Assembly (NCBI GenBank): GCA_900169235.1
Contig: FWCC01000485.1
Coordinates: 1 to 24,921, forward strand
Direction: 5' to 3'
Length of the DNA: 24,921 nucleotides
Source of the DNA: Zarea fungicola
Taxonomy: Eukaryota; Ascomycota; Sordariomycetes; Hypocreales; Cordycipitaceae
In this document: piece by piece, positions 10,252-20,052 of the stretch
Layout: each line of letters begins with the position of its first letter
Numbering within the stretch: position 1 is the first letter of the stretch
Position numbers and translations under genes: made by a program
The notes under the pieces: generated by a model
What the model was told of the DNA's origin: nothing
The model's input: the letters and a program-made list of their open reading frames with translations, nothing else
Databases searched by the model: none

Positions 10252-11212
10252 TGTAACGAATGCCTTCGCCCGATACGCTACTGAGAATGGAGTAGTCGGT
10301 GCTTAATAAGTATTTAATAATACGCAATTGGGAGTGATTTAGAACGGCACTTGTCATCATTTCGCGCAATCGGCTTTGAGAACGGCGCCGTCGACGTCGC
10401 GTCCAATCAACTTTGAGCACGGCACCGTCTTGCACAGGGATCCAACACACGTTCAGCGATCAGTTGGCCCATTTAAACTGGTCCATAGTAGCCTTGTACC
10501 TAGCTTCAATGTGATTTTGTGGCTTACCACAGACCACTTATTCGGATACAAGTCATTTCGAAGTCTGGCCAGCAAGGAACTCGTCACTCGCTTTCATCAG
10601 CTCTCCCACTGGCTTCGAAATGGATACTTGGCTAATAGCAGCGCAGGGGTATAACATCTGCTCCTTGAAAGGGTACATTCATGGTAACTTGGTTATGGTT
10701 TGGTTAATCCGCAACCCATTCAAAGATTGTGGGCCAACCGCGCGGGTAATGAAAGTCCGTAACTCCGCTCACTAACAGTCCGCCCTATCCCTAAACAAAG
10801 AGGAATTAGCTGTGCATTTCCTCGACTCGGTTACTTGGTTGCACTAGTGGATTCACTTATTATTGGCAACTACCGGCTATACGAAGCAGGGGATGAATCT
10901 AGTGGAGTTGGCATTGTCGCCCTGTGGGCGTCTCTTGGATCAGTACCACAACTTCAGATTAATAACAAGCAACTAGGCAGTCTTGCATTAATCATGACAA
11001 ACCTGGTGCTAACCGTGACAAAGCTAAAGCCAGGATCGATTAAAGATGACAAAGCTAGTAGCTAGCGAGCCTACACGTTGAAGCAAGCTGTAGTTTGTTC
11101 GGTATGTATTTAATTCCCAGAATCGCCCATCAGAAAATGAGAATATCTAGATTAACACACACATCATTCAAGACAACTTGATCGATTCAAAAAAGAATAA
11201 TACATTGTCAAC
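10252..11212. other. Gene-poor region with short direct repeats
   Basis: Short ORFs at 10376-10654 and 10835-11065 (+) have no recognisable motif. An imperfect 19-nt direct repeat lies at 10374-10392 and 10411-10429, and shorter GACAAAGCTA-type repeats occur near 11017-11055. The region may be decayed repeat DNA, but no transposase, reverse transcriptase, or long terminal repeat pair can be shown. Its right end holds the promoter of the second GST. Confidence 0.4.
10374..10429 (+). repeat. Imperfect 19-nt direct repeat
   Basis: Copies at 10374-10392 and 10411-10429 share CTTTGAG-ACGGC-CCGTC and differ at two positions. The GGCNCCG cores are GC-rich in an AT-richer setting. The role is unknown. 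Confidence 0.7.
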
Positions 11213-11958
11213 ATGGTTCTCAAATTGTACGGCAACGGCCTTTCCACCTGCACAAAGCGTGTAGTGACCGTCCTGGTGGAGAAAAAGGTCGACTACGAGC
11301 TTGTGGCAATTGACTTTGCCAAGGCTGAGCACAAGTCTGCCACATACCTCCAGAAGCAACCTTTTGGAAAGATTCCCTATCTTGACGATGATGGCTTCAT
11401 CGTTTTCGAGAGCCGCGCCATTGCAAGATACATTGCTACCAAGTACGCCAGCCAGGGAACACCGCTTCTGCCAGCTGCTGGCGACCTAAAGGCACAGGCC
11501 ATCTTTGAGCAGGTATTTTAACGTGCCTTTTCCTATTCTTCTGTGGAGATCTGGGAGCTAATGAAACAGGGCGTCTCGGTTGAGAACAACTACTTCAACC
11601 CCCCCGCAGAGGGCATCGCCGTGGAGCGCGCATTCAAAAAGTACGTGTCACGAGCCTCTGGAACTTGGATATGCATCATGCTAACAGCAGCAGGTATCGC
11701 GGTCTTGAGAGTGACGAGGAGCTTGTCAAGCAGCACGCCGCTTCGCTGGACGCCGCGTTGACTGGATACGAGTCGATTCTTTCTCGCCAAAAGTACCTTG
11801 GCGGCAACGAAATTTCTCTTGCTGACCTCTTCCATCTCCCATACGGTGATCTTGCCCGAAAGCTCGGATTCAAGGAGACTTTTGACAAGTATCCTCATGT
11901 CGCGAAATGGTTTGAGGAGCTGGAGAAGCGCGAGAGCTGGATCAAGGCCAATGCTTAA
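11213..11958 (+). CDS. Glutathione S-transferase (phi/fungal type)
   Basis: Exons 11213-11512, 11570-11640 and 11694-11958 give 211 aa. The introns (57 and 53 nt) have GT-AG ends and CTAAT/CTAAC branch sites just upstream of the acceptor. The N-terminal thioredoxin fold shows LKLYGNGLSTCTKRV, the cis-Pro motif GKIPYLDDDGF and the glutathione-binding FESRAIARYIA. The C-terminal helical domain contains YLGGNEISLADLFHLPYG, the conserved N-capping region of GSTs, and the FDKYPHVAKWFEEL end helix. The length is normal for cytosolic phi-like fungal GSTs. It probably conjugates glutathione to electrophiles or reduces peroxides. It is only distantly similar to the GST at the left end of the window, so the two are not recent duplicates. 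Confidence 0.93.
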
Positions 11959-12447
11959 AGGATTGGTCGCAAGGCAGTACTTTTTTAAAAAAATTATACA
12001 TCATTACTAGACCAACTTACGAATTTATACATTGACCAGGGGTTCCGATACTCTCTGTACTTTCATTGTCATTTCAATTTACAAATTATTACACATCGCA
12101 CTCGGTCACAACTCAGTTGTCTCTCATCTGGACAATCTTGACGCGTGGTGCTGTGCCGTGCCGCCACATTCACTAGCTGGAGCCTGACCTGTCGCTCATT
12201 TCACTGTCGGCTTCTTAACCAAGATCATTCTAGTACGGCAGCATGTTGTTTTGGACTTGGAGTCTGTTTCATCAGGGTATCGCCTTGCGAAAACCTGGTC
12301 ACACAGTCAGGTGATTCAGATAGTGCCTGAGGTGGCACGAACCAAGCGGGACTGTTGACCTGGCGAACTCTGCGCTGTTTTTTAGAAGCCTTGACATGGG
12401 CAGTTTTACCCAGAATCACCTACATTGTCAACTCCTGGGGGGAAAAT
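11959..12447. other. Intergenic region between GST and toxin-domain gene
   Basis: This contains the GST 3' end (poly-A/T rich, 11983-12080) and the presumed promoter of the Tse2-like gene. The frame of the latter is open upstream to 12355, so a longer N-terminus, such as a targeting peptide, is possible. No other gene is supported. Confidence 0.5.
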
Positions 12448-13084
12448 ATGCCAGGTTTCATTGGTGTCTTCACGGCATTCCCAAAGGAGCTCTTTAGAGT
12501 CAACAACGGCTTCGCAGTGAAGCTGCGACAATGGTCACCAGAGCGGCGAACATTGTTCGACATTTACGCCAGCAATGGCTTGGTTCAAGCAAAGGCCACA
12601 AATAAAAACAGTTATCGAGGTAATGCGACGTCACTTGTGCCACCTCACTGACGGAACTGACAAGGACTGTGCGCAGCACCAAACGGCGCTTCCATGCGGC
12701 CGAATTCACCGTACCAGAAGCTACTCGTGGAGAAATTGTTCAAGGGGCACGATGTCCGGGTGTATGCCGTACCAAAAGGTATTTTGAAACCATGTTACAA
12801 TCACCAGCGATTAACACACCAGCATCCAGGCACACATCTTCCCGAGAACCTGTTGCTTGTGCATGAGCGAACAGACCATTACTCGCTACAACCCGCACAA
12901 GACATGACACTTGACCGCAAGTTTACTAAATCTTTTCAGGTATGACACAGCGCTAACTGATCTGACAGACCTGAATCAGGCTATAACAAATTTCTTGTTG
13001 CACAATGCCATCTTGTACACGAGGGAGCAATGGCTCAAGACGTACCCAGCGCCAACTGATTTCGACGGCGGGTGGCAGAAGTAG
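12448..13084 (+). pseudogene. Tse2-like ADP-ribosyltransferase toxin-domain gene, apparently broken
   Basis: Three coding blocks resemble the fungal Tse2 ADP-ribosyltransferase toxin domain. Block one runs 12448-12619 and includes the SPERRTLFDIYASNG motif. Block two starts at 12677 and includes SPYQKLLVEKLFKG, VRVYAVP and HERTDHYSLQPA. Block three runs about 12968-13084, includes REQWLKTYP and ends at TAG 13082-13084. A 57-nt intron at 12620-12676 joins blocks one and two in frame, and a 51-nt in-frame intron at 12779-12829 is likely. Between blocks two and three (12913-12968) the frame changes, and I found no GT-AG interval of acceptable length and phase. The gene is therefore probably a pseudogene, or has a sequence error or unusual splicing. 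Tse2 is a bacterial type VI secretion effector toxin with an ADP-ribosyltransferase fold; fungal relatives are poorly studied. The start is uncertain, because the frame is open back to 12355. Confidence 0.65.
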
Positions 13085-13386
13085 TGCTTGTTTACAGCTA
13101 CCGCCACAGCACACGACAGTTTTGGCCACCTGTGTTGAAAGCGGACCAAAATCGTACTCTCCACTCGCGAAGTTACTACTTTGTTGACTACGACTTCACT
13201 TAATCGGTGACTGCTCCTTCGACCGATGTGAAAGTGTGGGCCAAGTCGTCCCGCCTGTAGGTAGATATACCATCGCGATAATTAGTGGCCGGAAATGAGA
13301 GAATGAACAATCTATTTCTTTTGCAACGTAAATAACAATCGTACCTGCCAGATTGGAAAACAAAATAGTACAGTAGAAGCAGAGCA
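13085..13386. other. Intergenic region between convergent genes
   Basis: The Tse2-like gene (+) and the kinase (-) end towards each other here. Small ORFs at 13196-13418 (-) show no motif. Nothing else is seen. Confidence 0.5.
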
Positions 13387-15417
13387 TCAACTATCTTTAC
13401 CCCTGTCCGCCGCTTCATTCAGCAAGAATCGCTGCAGTCGCTGGTATGCGGCCTGCGCCGTGATTCGCTTCAACGGATTTACTTGCAGCATGTCCGCCAC
13501 AATTGCCTCCACTATATCACTCTTCAAAAGACCTCTCCTTGCATTTCGAACCCTCTGAAACCATGTAACCATCGCCCCGAATTCGCTGCTGCCCCTGTCT
13601 GCAAGGTTGTCCATATTCCATTCGCGGCGCATATGTTCAGGCATTGGGATTTTGCAGAGCACACAAAGCATCGTAATCCCCAGAGCCCAGACATCACCAG
13701 GGTGGCCGCCGACACCCCTGTCGAAATATTCTGGGCACAAATATCCGGGTATGCCTCCTGGCTGCCAATTGGGGTCTCGTGAGGCCAGCCCAAAGTCAAG
13801 CAGAACCGCGCCGCGTTCCGGGGAGTAGGCAATATTGAGGGGCTTTATGTCGTTGTGCGCCACACCCTTACTGGCTAGGTACGCAAGTGCCGAAAGCATG
13901 TCGCGTAGTATCGTGCGGGTTTCTGGAGCTGTGAGTAGTGACAGCTGAGTCAGGAAAAGGGACTTTGGGAGGAGCTCAAGATAGATGGCAAGGAGTCTGG
14001 CATCAAAACCTCTGATGGCAATAATATGATCCTGCTTTATAGTTAGCTGGTAGTACATTTCGGGCATGGGAAATCTATGGACTGGACTTATGTGCCGGAG
14101 GGACTCTAAGATTGCCTTTTCTCGCATCCATAGCCTCGCAGTCCTAACCACATTGTCCTTGGAAGAAGGTTGGAGAACCTTTGCCACAATCCTCTCGTTT
14201 GGGATTGAAGTATGCGTACAGACACAGACTCGTGTATTTTTCGACATTGCGAGCGGTAGCACGTTGTAAATCGTATAATTTGTTGGCCAAGGCGATGCAG
14301 AGACTGGCAAGCCAAGAGCTTCCGTCTCCCCTGGGAGGTCTGCAATCCTTACAGGCTGTCCTGTTTGCAGGCAGGCAAAAAGATTGTCTTCATTCGAGGG
14401 AAGCGGCTGAGTACTGATACCATCCGTGATAGCCTGTGGATTTGCAGCGGCATTGGCTGCTGGAGGCTGATGCTGTTCCAGATCGGCATGATCAACCTTG
14501 GGCCTTTTGGGTGCTGGTGAGCTATTCAACTCCTCAAACCGCGCTCGCTTTGCTGGGGTTGCTCTGAGATGCAAGTTATAGAACTTGAAACCTCTTTGAT
14601 GAATGATAAACTCCATCATGATCTCGGGTGCATGGGAGTTGGGCAAAATGGCGGTTATCCGCCAAATGCCAGGCTCCAAGACCAGATAGCCTTTTATTTC
14701 GAGACGGTAGGAAGTCTTTGACCCGTCAAGTTGATGAACAAATACCCTTCTGCCGAAATTTGACAGTAGACAAGAATCAGATGAAGATATATAGAAGATG
14801 CGGCACTGGATATCATTCCAGCGAAAATGGAAGTCGACGTCGACTGGCCGCTGCATGACTCCTATCATTCTCTGTCCTTGAACTCTCCGTTCCAGCGTAG
14901 CCGCCGTGGTGGATATATGTTGCTTCTCTGTTTCGCTTGAACTATTGGGAATATGTGGTGCAAAAACCATGCGAGCTTCGGGCATATGTGTTATCGAAAA
15001 CTCCCGAAATGCATCTGCAAGCCACTGGAGTCGGTCGTTGCCGCTGGATGGCTTTCGGGCCGGAGAGGGTGTTTTTTCTTCTGGAACCATGCTTGGGGTA
15101 TCCAAGTGTGGCTCTGAATCACCAATGAACAATTTTTTATCGGGCTTGATGAAGCTAGCGCTTGCTTTGGATGCCGATAAGATTGGATCGAGAGGGCTAC
15201 CGTTTTGCTGGGCAGGTATCCCACCACAGCTCAAACTAAAGGTGGCTGCAGAGTCATCGTTCTTTCTCTGACCAACCACCACATCATCAATAACACTATC
15301 CTGAGGCACTGTTTTGCTTCTGGTTCTGGTGCGGATCAATTTCTTTTTGGCGCCATTGTTCTCACATTGAGATTTTATTGCGGCGGAGCGCCGCTTTGTA
15401 TGCGACCGGGCAGGCAT
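13387..15417 (-). CDS. Protein kinase with HND catalytic loop and long N-terminal region
   Basis: A single uninterrupted exon encodes 676 aa. Residues 8-35 are strongly basic (KRR, KKK, RTRTR), a likely nuclear localisation signal. Residues about 190-285 form a beta-rich, FHA-like block of uncertain family. Residues 286-340 are low complexity and include a second basic patch (KRPK). The kinase domain spans about 380-668: VAK with Lys413 for ATP, candidate helix-C Glu433 in REKAI, catalytic loop HNDIKPLN (Asp523, Asn528), DFG at 541-543, CPEY in place of APE at 561-564, and DVWALG at 575-580. The HRD arginine is replaced by Asn, so activation-loop phosphorylation is probably not needed. No clear glycine-rich loop is visible. 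The key catalytic residues remain, so activity is expected. Its target is unknown. Confidence 0.85.
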   Translation of the reverse strand: MPARSHTKRRSAAIKSQCENNGAKKKLIRTRTRSKTVPQDSVIDDVVVGQRKNDDSAATFSLSCGGIPAQQNGSPLDPILSASKASASFIKPDKKLFIGDSEPHLDTPSMVPEEKTPSPARKPSSGNDRLQWLADAFREFSITHMPEARMVFAPHIPNSSSETEKQHISTTAATLERRVQGQRMIGVMQRPVDVDFHFRWNDIQCRIFYISSSDSCLLSNFGRRVFVHQLDGSKTSYRLEIKGYLVLEPGIWRITAILPNSHAPEIMMEFIIHQRGFKFYNLHLRATPAKRARFEELNSSPAPKRPKVDHADLEQHQPPAANAAANPQAITDGISTQPLPSNEDNLFACLQTGQPVRIADLPGETEALGLPVSASPWPTNYTIYNVLPLAMSKNTRVCVCTHTSIPNERIVAKVLQPSSKDNVVRTARLWMREKAILESLRHISPVHRFPMPEMYYQLTIKQDHIIAIRGFDARLLAIYLELLPKSLFLTQLSLLTAPETRTILRDMLSALAYLASKGVAHNDIKPLNIAYSPERGAVLLDFGLASRDPNWQPGGIPGYLCPEYFDRGVGGHPGDVWALGITMLCVLCKIPMPEHMRREWNMDNLADRGSSEFGAMVTWFQRVRNARRGLLKSDIVEAIVADMLQVNPLKRITAQAAYQRLQRFLLNEAADRGKDS

Positions 15418-16073
15418 GTCGGCGTGATGCTACATGTCAATAGATGAACTCTTCTCGTCCACGGGAAAGAATGTTAGCAGAGCTATATAGCATAGCTTCA
15501 ATTAGAGTGAGTCACTGTTCCATGAGATAAAACATTGATACAAACAGCAACATTCTCATTTATTCACAGCACCTGGCGAATGAAAAATGCCGAATTGCCG
15601 CCAACGACAAGGTGGAGTGAGGCAGCAAGAGCTCTGACCAACGTCTGGGGCTTTGTACAGGAAACCTCTCTTTGTCAAGATACAAAGAGGTTCAAGCGAA
15701 GCTGTGGCACCAGCCGGTAACAAACATCAAACGGGGCGGCTGCATTACAAAAAAAAAGGTCAGAAAAGAAAGGATGACCCGGAACGTTACACAGTGACAA
15801 AACGGATTCATCAGCCTGTCACTTATTCGCGGTTCGCGGGACCGCTCATCAGCAGCTCCCAGCCTCTCATTTCAGCATCCTGTGACACAATGGTACAGCA
15901 CAAGTTTGCCTCTGCGCTACTTAAATTGAATGAATGGATCACAAATTTACTTCTGAATAAACGCTCTTCTTGCATCTCTCATTCTTTCTAAAACAGTGGT
16001 ACGAATCAGTTCCCAATATAGCCTGAAGCAACCCAGAAACATCCTCATTAGCGGATAATCACCACACAAAGAA
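15418..16073. other. Intergenic region between divergent kinase and 428-aa protein
   Basis: Both promoters probably lie here. ORFs at 15535-15991 (+) are without family motifs and overlap in several frames. An A run lies at 15750-15757. Confidence 0.5.
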
Positions 16074-17360
16074 ATGGCCTCCTTCCTGTGCAGGCCACCG
16101 AGAAAATTGCCTGAGGCAGTCTTCAAGGAATGGGTAAAGGTGGATCATCGATTCAACAACCCTGATATTATTCTGAAGCGCTACTGGCGCGAATTCAACA
16201 CTGTGACCTTTCGACTGCAGAGCGATGATGATTTTTACCAAGATGCGCTGGCCGCTGCCCATGAAGCAGGCACCCCCGAAGACCTGGAGAACCGACTCAA
16301 GAAAAAGTACGATGAGCGCATCTATGAAGTAGAAGAGCTCATAATCGAAGTTGGCCATAAAGGAGCTTTCAGTGATGCTTTCACGTTCAGTGAATTGGTT
16401 CGCAAAATGTGGGACGCGCCGGCCGTGTCGACTGTGATGGCCGTCATTTGCTACTTTGTTTGGCCAAAGCCGGACGATTCCAAGGAGGATAGGAGGAAAC
16501 AACGAGAAAAGGAAATCAAGGAGAGAACAAAAGATGTATCCTTTGTGCAGCCTATGAGCCCGCAGTACTTTGATCCAGAAGGATGGGAGACGGGCTATCA
16601 TGGTGACGGTGACTGTTGGTGGGCGGACCAGAACCGTGTCACCGAATGCCAAAGCAGTGAGCAAGGTTCCTCCGGGAGCCAGCAAAGCGACAATGGGAAG
16701 CAGCGTACTGGTGCGAATAAGTCCTCTAATAACGGAGACACCAGGGAGTCATTCTCCCGCGAGGCACCTGAATGGCTGCCCAGTGACCAGGCAGAAGAGC
16801 ATGCCACGGCTGCGAGCCCTGCCTCGGACAACGAAGAGCCCTCTTTGCCGCCCACGGAGCTGCGATCGGAGCGCAGGCCATCGCCAGCTAGCCACCAGGG
16901 CATTTCCCCATCAACTCCCGATGCATCGACCACGGCCAAGGCTGCGGGCAAGCGAAACAAATCACCATCCTCGAACGCAGCCAATATTCCTCCCGAACCG
17001 ACGACCGCCCCAAAGACACTTACGGACAGCACGGCCGAGCACAAGGAGCGGGGCGATGGTGCAGGTGGCAGTAAGGTCTTTTTCGAAAGCGAGAGTGCTG
17101 TCGCTCCAACCCAGTGCGATGCACCGAGAGCCACTCGCAAAGCCAAAGCCACTCGCAAAGCCAAAGTCACTGCAGCGGCCGATTCTTCGAAAGAGCCACC
17201 GCCCAGGTCTAAATCTTCACAGTCGACTGCTTCTGGTCCAGCTCAGTCACGGGCCAAAAAGAGACGCCGACAGGATGATCTTGATGACGACGAACCGAAA
17301 TCCGGTGAACAAGAAACGAGCGACACGCGCCGCAGGTCAAAGCGCCGCATTAACAAGTGA
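16074..17360 (+). CDS. Low-complexity, probably nuclear protein of unknown function
   Basis: A single frame of 428 codons starts at an ATG with a purine at -3 (AAGAAATGG). Residues 1-130 look folded: mixed helices with aromatic residues and a Lys/Glu-rich segment at 73-92, then a 17-residue hydrophobic stretch (114-130, APAVSTVMAVICYFVWP) that could be a buried helix or a weak membrane anchor. A strongly charged helix (DRRKQREKEIKERTK) follows at 139-153. From about residue 190 the protein is Ser/Pro/Ala/Thr-rich and probably disordered, with a tandem ATRKAK repeat and basic clusters (KKRRR and RRRSKRR at the C-terminus) like nuclear localisation signals. No family is recognised. It is divergent from the kinase gene, and the two could be co-regulated. 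Confidence 0.65.
   Translation: MASFLCRPPRKLPEAVFKEWVKVDHRFNNPDIILKRYWREFNTVTFRLQSDDDFYQDALAAAHEAGTPEDLENRLKKKYDERIYEVEELIIEVGHKGAFSDAFTFSELVRKMWDAPAVSTVMAVICYFVWPKPDDSKEDRRKQREKEIKERTKDVSFVQPMSPQYFDPEGWETGYHGDGDCWWADQNRVTECQSSEQGSSGSQQSDNGKQRTGANKSSNNGDTRESFSREAPEWLPSDQAEEHATAASPASDNEEPSLPPTELRSERRPSPASHQGISPSTPDASTTAKAAGKRNKSPSSNAANIPPEPTTAPKTLTDSTAEHKERGDGAGGSKVFFESESAVAPTQCDAPRATRKAKATRKAKVTAAADSSKEPPPRSKSSQSTASGPAQSRAKKRRRQDDLDDDEPKSGEQETSDTRRRSKRRINK
17130..17165 (+). repeat. Perfect 18-nt in-frame tandem repeat
   Basis: The unit GCCACTCGCAAAGCCAAA is repeated exactly at 17130-17147 and 17148-17165 and codes two copies of ATRKAK. The identity at third positions suggests a recent duplication. 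It may vary in copy number among strains. Confidence 0.9.
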
Positions 17361-18114
17361 GCAGTTATTTCCTTTGCTGTAGGAAACGGACATTGATAAA
17401 AGCTGGTCTTTTATGCACTGGAGATTTTCGTATCGTAGAGGCGAGGAATACGGGTGCCATGTCTATCGCTTGGATGTAAGAAAAGGCAGAGGTTTTGGAC
17501 AACCCGTTGTGTTTTACAGTAGAAGCGGAACGTGGAATTTGCTTCTGTGGTAGGAGGTGGGCACACGATGCTGGCGTCCTGTGCCAATGTATTTCTCTTG
17601 GTTTAACAATGGCTAGGTGGGCTTTTTGAATCGTTCAGTTAGGGAAATGAATCGTTTTAAAATGAAGAAAAAATCTCATTTCTGTTGTGATAGCCAACTG
17701 GATCCGTCTCGGAATATGATTGAAGCCAGACAGCGCCACTAACTTGGGCGTGGTCACACTGCGGCGTTTGTCCAGCTTATCATGGCGGAAATAGGCCAGC
17801 AACAGGTAATCTAGCACTTGTCTAAGCTTAAAATCCCCTGTAATTGCTGGCATCCCAGCATACTGGTATAGCTTATACGGCGTGCGACATGGACAATTAA
17901 ATATGTGCGGCGGTGCAGATGCGATTATCATCTTTCAAGCTCTTAATACCAATTCTTCTGTCCATGCTCACTCTAGTTTACTAAATATTCTATGAATGGC
18001 TAGCATCCCTGATGCCGCCCTCCCTCCTCTGTGGAGAGAGCTTTCACTCTGACAGTCGACTCTATAGTATGGAATGCGCACAAAGAGAGCTCTCTAGGCG
18101 GAAGCGCGTCTACT
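17361..18114. other. Intergenic region between convergent genes
   Basis: The 428-aa protein gene (+) and the DUF1349-like gene (-) end here. A 98-codon ORF at 17635-17931 (-) has no recognisable motif and is not annotated. Confidence 0.5.
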
Positions 18115-18819
18115 CTACTTTTTGACCTTTAATTCAAAATTGGAAAACGTAACTGGAATTTTGGTGAATGGATCCGCCGGCGCCGATTCACGAGTCGGCT
18201 TCGCGCCGTAAATGCCGACCGAAATCTCCCTGGCCAAACCCTGCCCATCGTCCTTGTTGAACGCCCAGGTCACCTGGCGCAGCTGGCGTCTTGTTTTTCC
18301 ATTGTTCTCCAGCACGTAGACCCATGCGTCCGTGTCCTGGCGCTCAATCAGAATCGTGACCTTTGCGTTGCCGCTCTGCTTCTCCACAATGGGGCTCAGG
18401 CTCCAGTCAGACAGAATGTCCGTAGCAACCACGCCAATGGCGGCGGCGCCATCGGTGAACTCGATGCCCGCCTTGATGAAGCGGGCCTCGCGGGGCTGCT
18501 TGGATGGGTACGCGATGGCAAGTCCGCCCTGGTCGTAGAGCGTCTTCCACGGCGCGGTGACGGTGACTTGGACGCTCACGAAATTGGCCGTCGGCACTGT
18601 CGTGTACAAAAAGGGAGCAGTGAAGTTGTCGAGCGCTTTGGCAGGCCGCCAGATGTCTGTGTCTGGGGGCACCTGGATCGTCACGTCTTGGCCGACGGGG
18701 GAGACGGGCCTCGCATTGCCATTGTTTCTCCAGCGCCAGACAGAGGATGTCAGCTCATCTGTCTGTGCAAGGGAAAAAGAGACGAATAAGGCGCCTAAAG
18801 CAAGTTTGGCTGAAACCAT
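18115..18819 (-). CDS. Secreted DUF1349-like (concanavalin-like fold) protein
   Basis: A single exon encodes 234 aa. Residues 1-19 form a clear signal peptide (MVSAKLALGALFVSFSLAQ). The mature part has the DUF1349 pattern: a tryptophan-rich start (SSVWRWRNNG), DTDIWRP, a beta-strand core around VSVQVTV and DQGGLAIAYPS, then ARFIKAGIEF, and a late VGIYGAKP followed by VTFSNFELK. Length is typical for the family, which has a jelly-roll fold like glucanases and lectins. Its function in fungi is not established; binding or modifying carbohydrates is inferred from the fold. It is in the same orientation as the chitosanase about 1.2 kb away, but with its own promoter. Confidence 0.85.
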   Translation of the reverse strand: MVSAKLALGALFVSFSLAQTDELTSSVWRWRNNGNARPVSPVGQDVTIQVPPDTDIWRPAKALDNFTAPFLYTTVPTANFVSVQVTVTAPWKTLYDQGGLAIAYPSKQPREARFIKAGIEFTDGAAAIGVVATDILSDWSLSPIVEKQSGNAKVTILIERQDTDAWVYVLENNGKTRRQLRQVTWAFNKDDGQGLAREISVGIYGAKPTRESAPADPFTKIPVTFSNFELKVKK

Positions 18820-18907
18820 GATTTAAAAAGACAGGCCTTGTTCTGAATGAAGATATCGGGGTCGACAAGGTGAGAAAAGTCGACACGCCCTGCGGGAGCT
18901 CAAGCGC

Positions 18908-18914
18908 ATTTATA
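18908..18914 (-). promoter_or_regulatory. Probable TATA box of the DUF1349-like gene
   Basis: On the minus strand the sequence reads CTGTATAAATGCG, about 90 bases upstream of the ATG at 18819. Position and motif fit a core promoter. Confidence 0.45.
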
Positions 18915-20052
18915 CAGTGTGCTTATTTCAGCTCGCACCCGCCACCTACATAAGCAATTGATGATTCTCGTGCGACATTCCGCGAGAGTATTTGAATTGA
19001 CTTCTCATGCATGTACTTGCACCAAAAGGGCACATAATGCAACGTCACTACCACCAGTGCAATTGCATTTTGTACATGATTGGTGGTATAGGGTGGGCTC
19101 AGACAGGGGGAGTGAAGAAGAGGACCGATTACCCCCGCAAATCTGCTCCGGCAGTTGACTATTTTTAACTATAATTTAGCCATTGTTAAACTTATTAGAG
19201 GGCATAACTAGTAGTGAGGGGTTGAGAACGGATGGCTTGATGGCACCATTTGCGGGGGGCTATGCTGACGAACCAGTGATTGACCGTCTAGTTCGGGTAA
19301 TATTCGATTGAGGATTAGTCCATATCGTGCACAAGAAATCGACAAACTGTCTGGGAGGTTTGGTTTCGAGAGTATAAGCCTCCACATATTGCCCAAGCTG
19401 CGGAAGCGTTTTACTGTCTATTAGCGGGTATCGTGGCGGTCTAGCTCTGTTGCCCTTCAGAGGATTAAAACTCGGCACCAGGGCAAAAAAACGAGTGCCT
19501 CGGCAAGCGCAGGCACAAGCTAATCAAGTCCAAGAATACGGGAGGTGTGGTAGGCCGTAATTTTAGGCCCGCCGGTCACTTATTATTAGCCGTAAAGCGG
19601 CGTTTTGTGGCTGCATACAACACACCCACACCACCACACCAAATGTCCCTGATACAAAACCTCAACTTTACATCAACATGTCAAGATGCACTGGGACAAA
19701 AAAAAAAAAGAAAAGACAAAAAACATACAACAGCCGGTNNTGATATCTATGGTCGTATGTATCTGTTTCGCTAATATGTTAAATTATATACACCAACTTG
19801 GCCGCCGTCTCCGCTACAAATTTGTCTGGCAGATCGCAGAATTCTCATCATCATATCTGCTGCATCTCTTGAATGGCTTACTTGATCAATCCATTCAACA
19901 AAGTATGTGGTGTTCGGCACGTTGACAGGCCTGTGCCGGAGCAATAAAGCGCGTTCGAGAGATTAGAAGAATAAAAGCTAGAGCCTGCTGGGTGTCACTG
20001 ATACAAAGTCTCACGAACTTGGGTCCATACTAGTTTTCAGTCTGCTCATGCA
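18915..20052. other. Intergenic region with assembly gap
   Basis: No supported gene is seen. A short CA/CCA-rich stretch lies at 19618-19643, an A-rich stretch at 19697-19730, and two unresolved bases at 19739-19740. Other small ORFs here have no motif. Confidence 0.5.
19739..19740. other. Two unresolved bases (NN)
   Basis: The sequence holds two N characters immediately after a poly-A tract. They may mark a scaffold join or a low-quality site rather than true length, so distances across this point should be used with care. Confidence 0.95.

Noticed and set aside
10252..10450. Possible solo LTR of a Copia-like element
   Set aside because: No matching TG...CA ends, target-site duplication or second copy could be shown in this window.
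16570..17382. 270-codon ORF on the plus strand and 190-codon ORF on the minus strand
   Set aside because: Both are alternative frames of the GC-rich, low-complexity half of the 428-aa protein gene.
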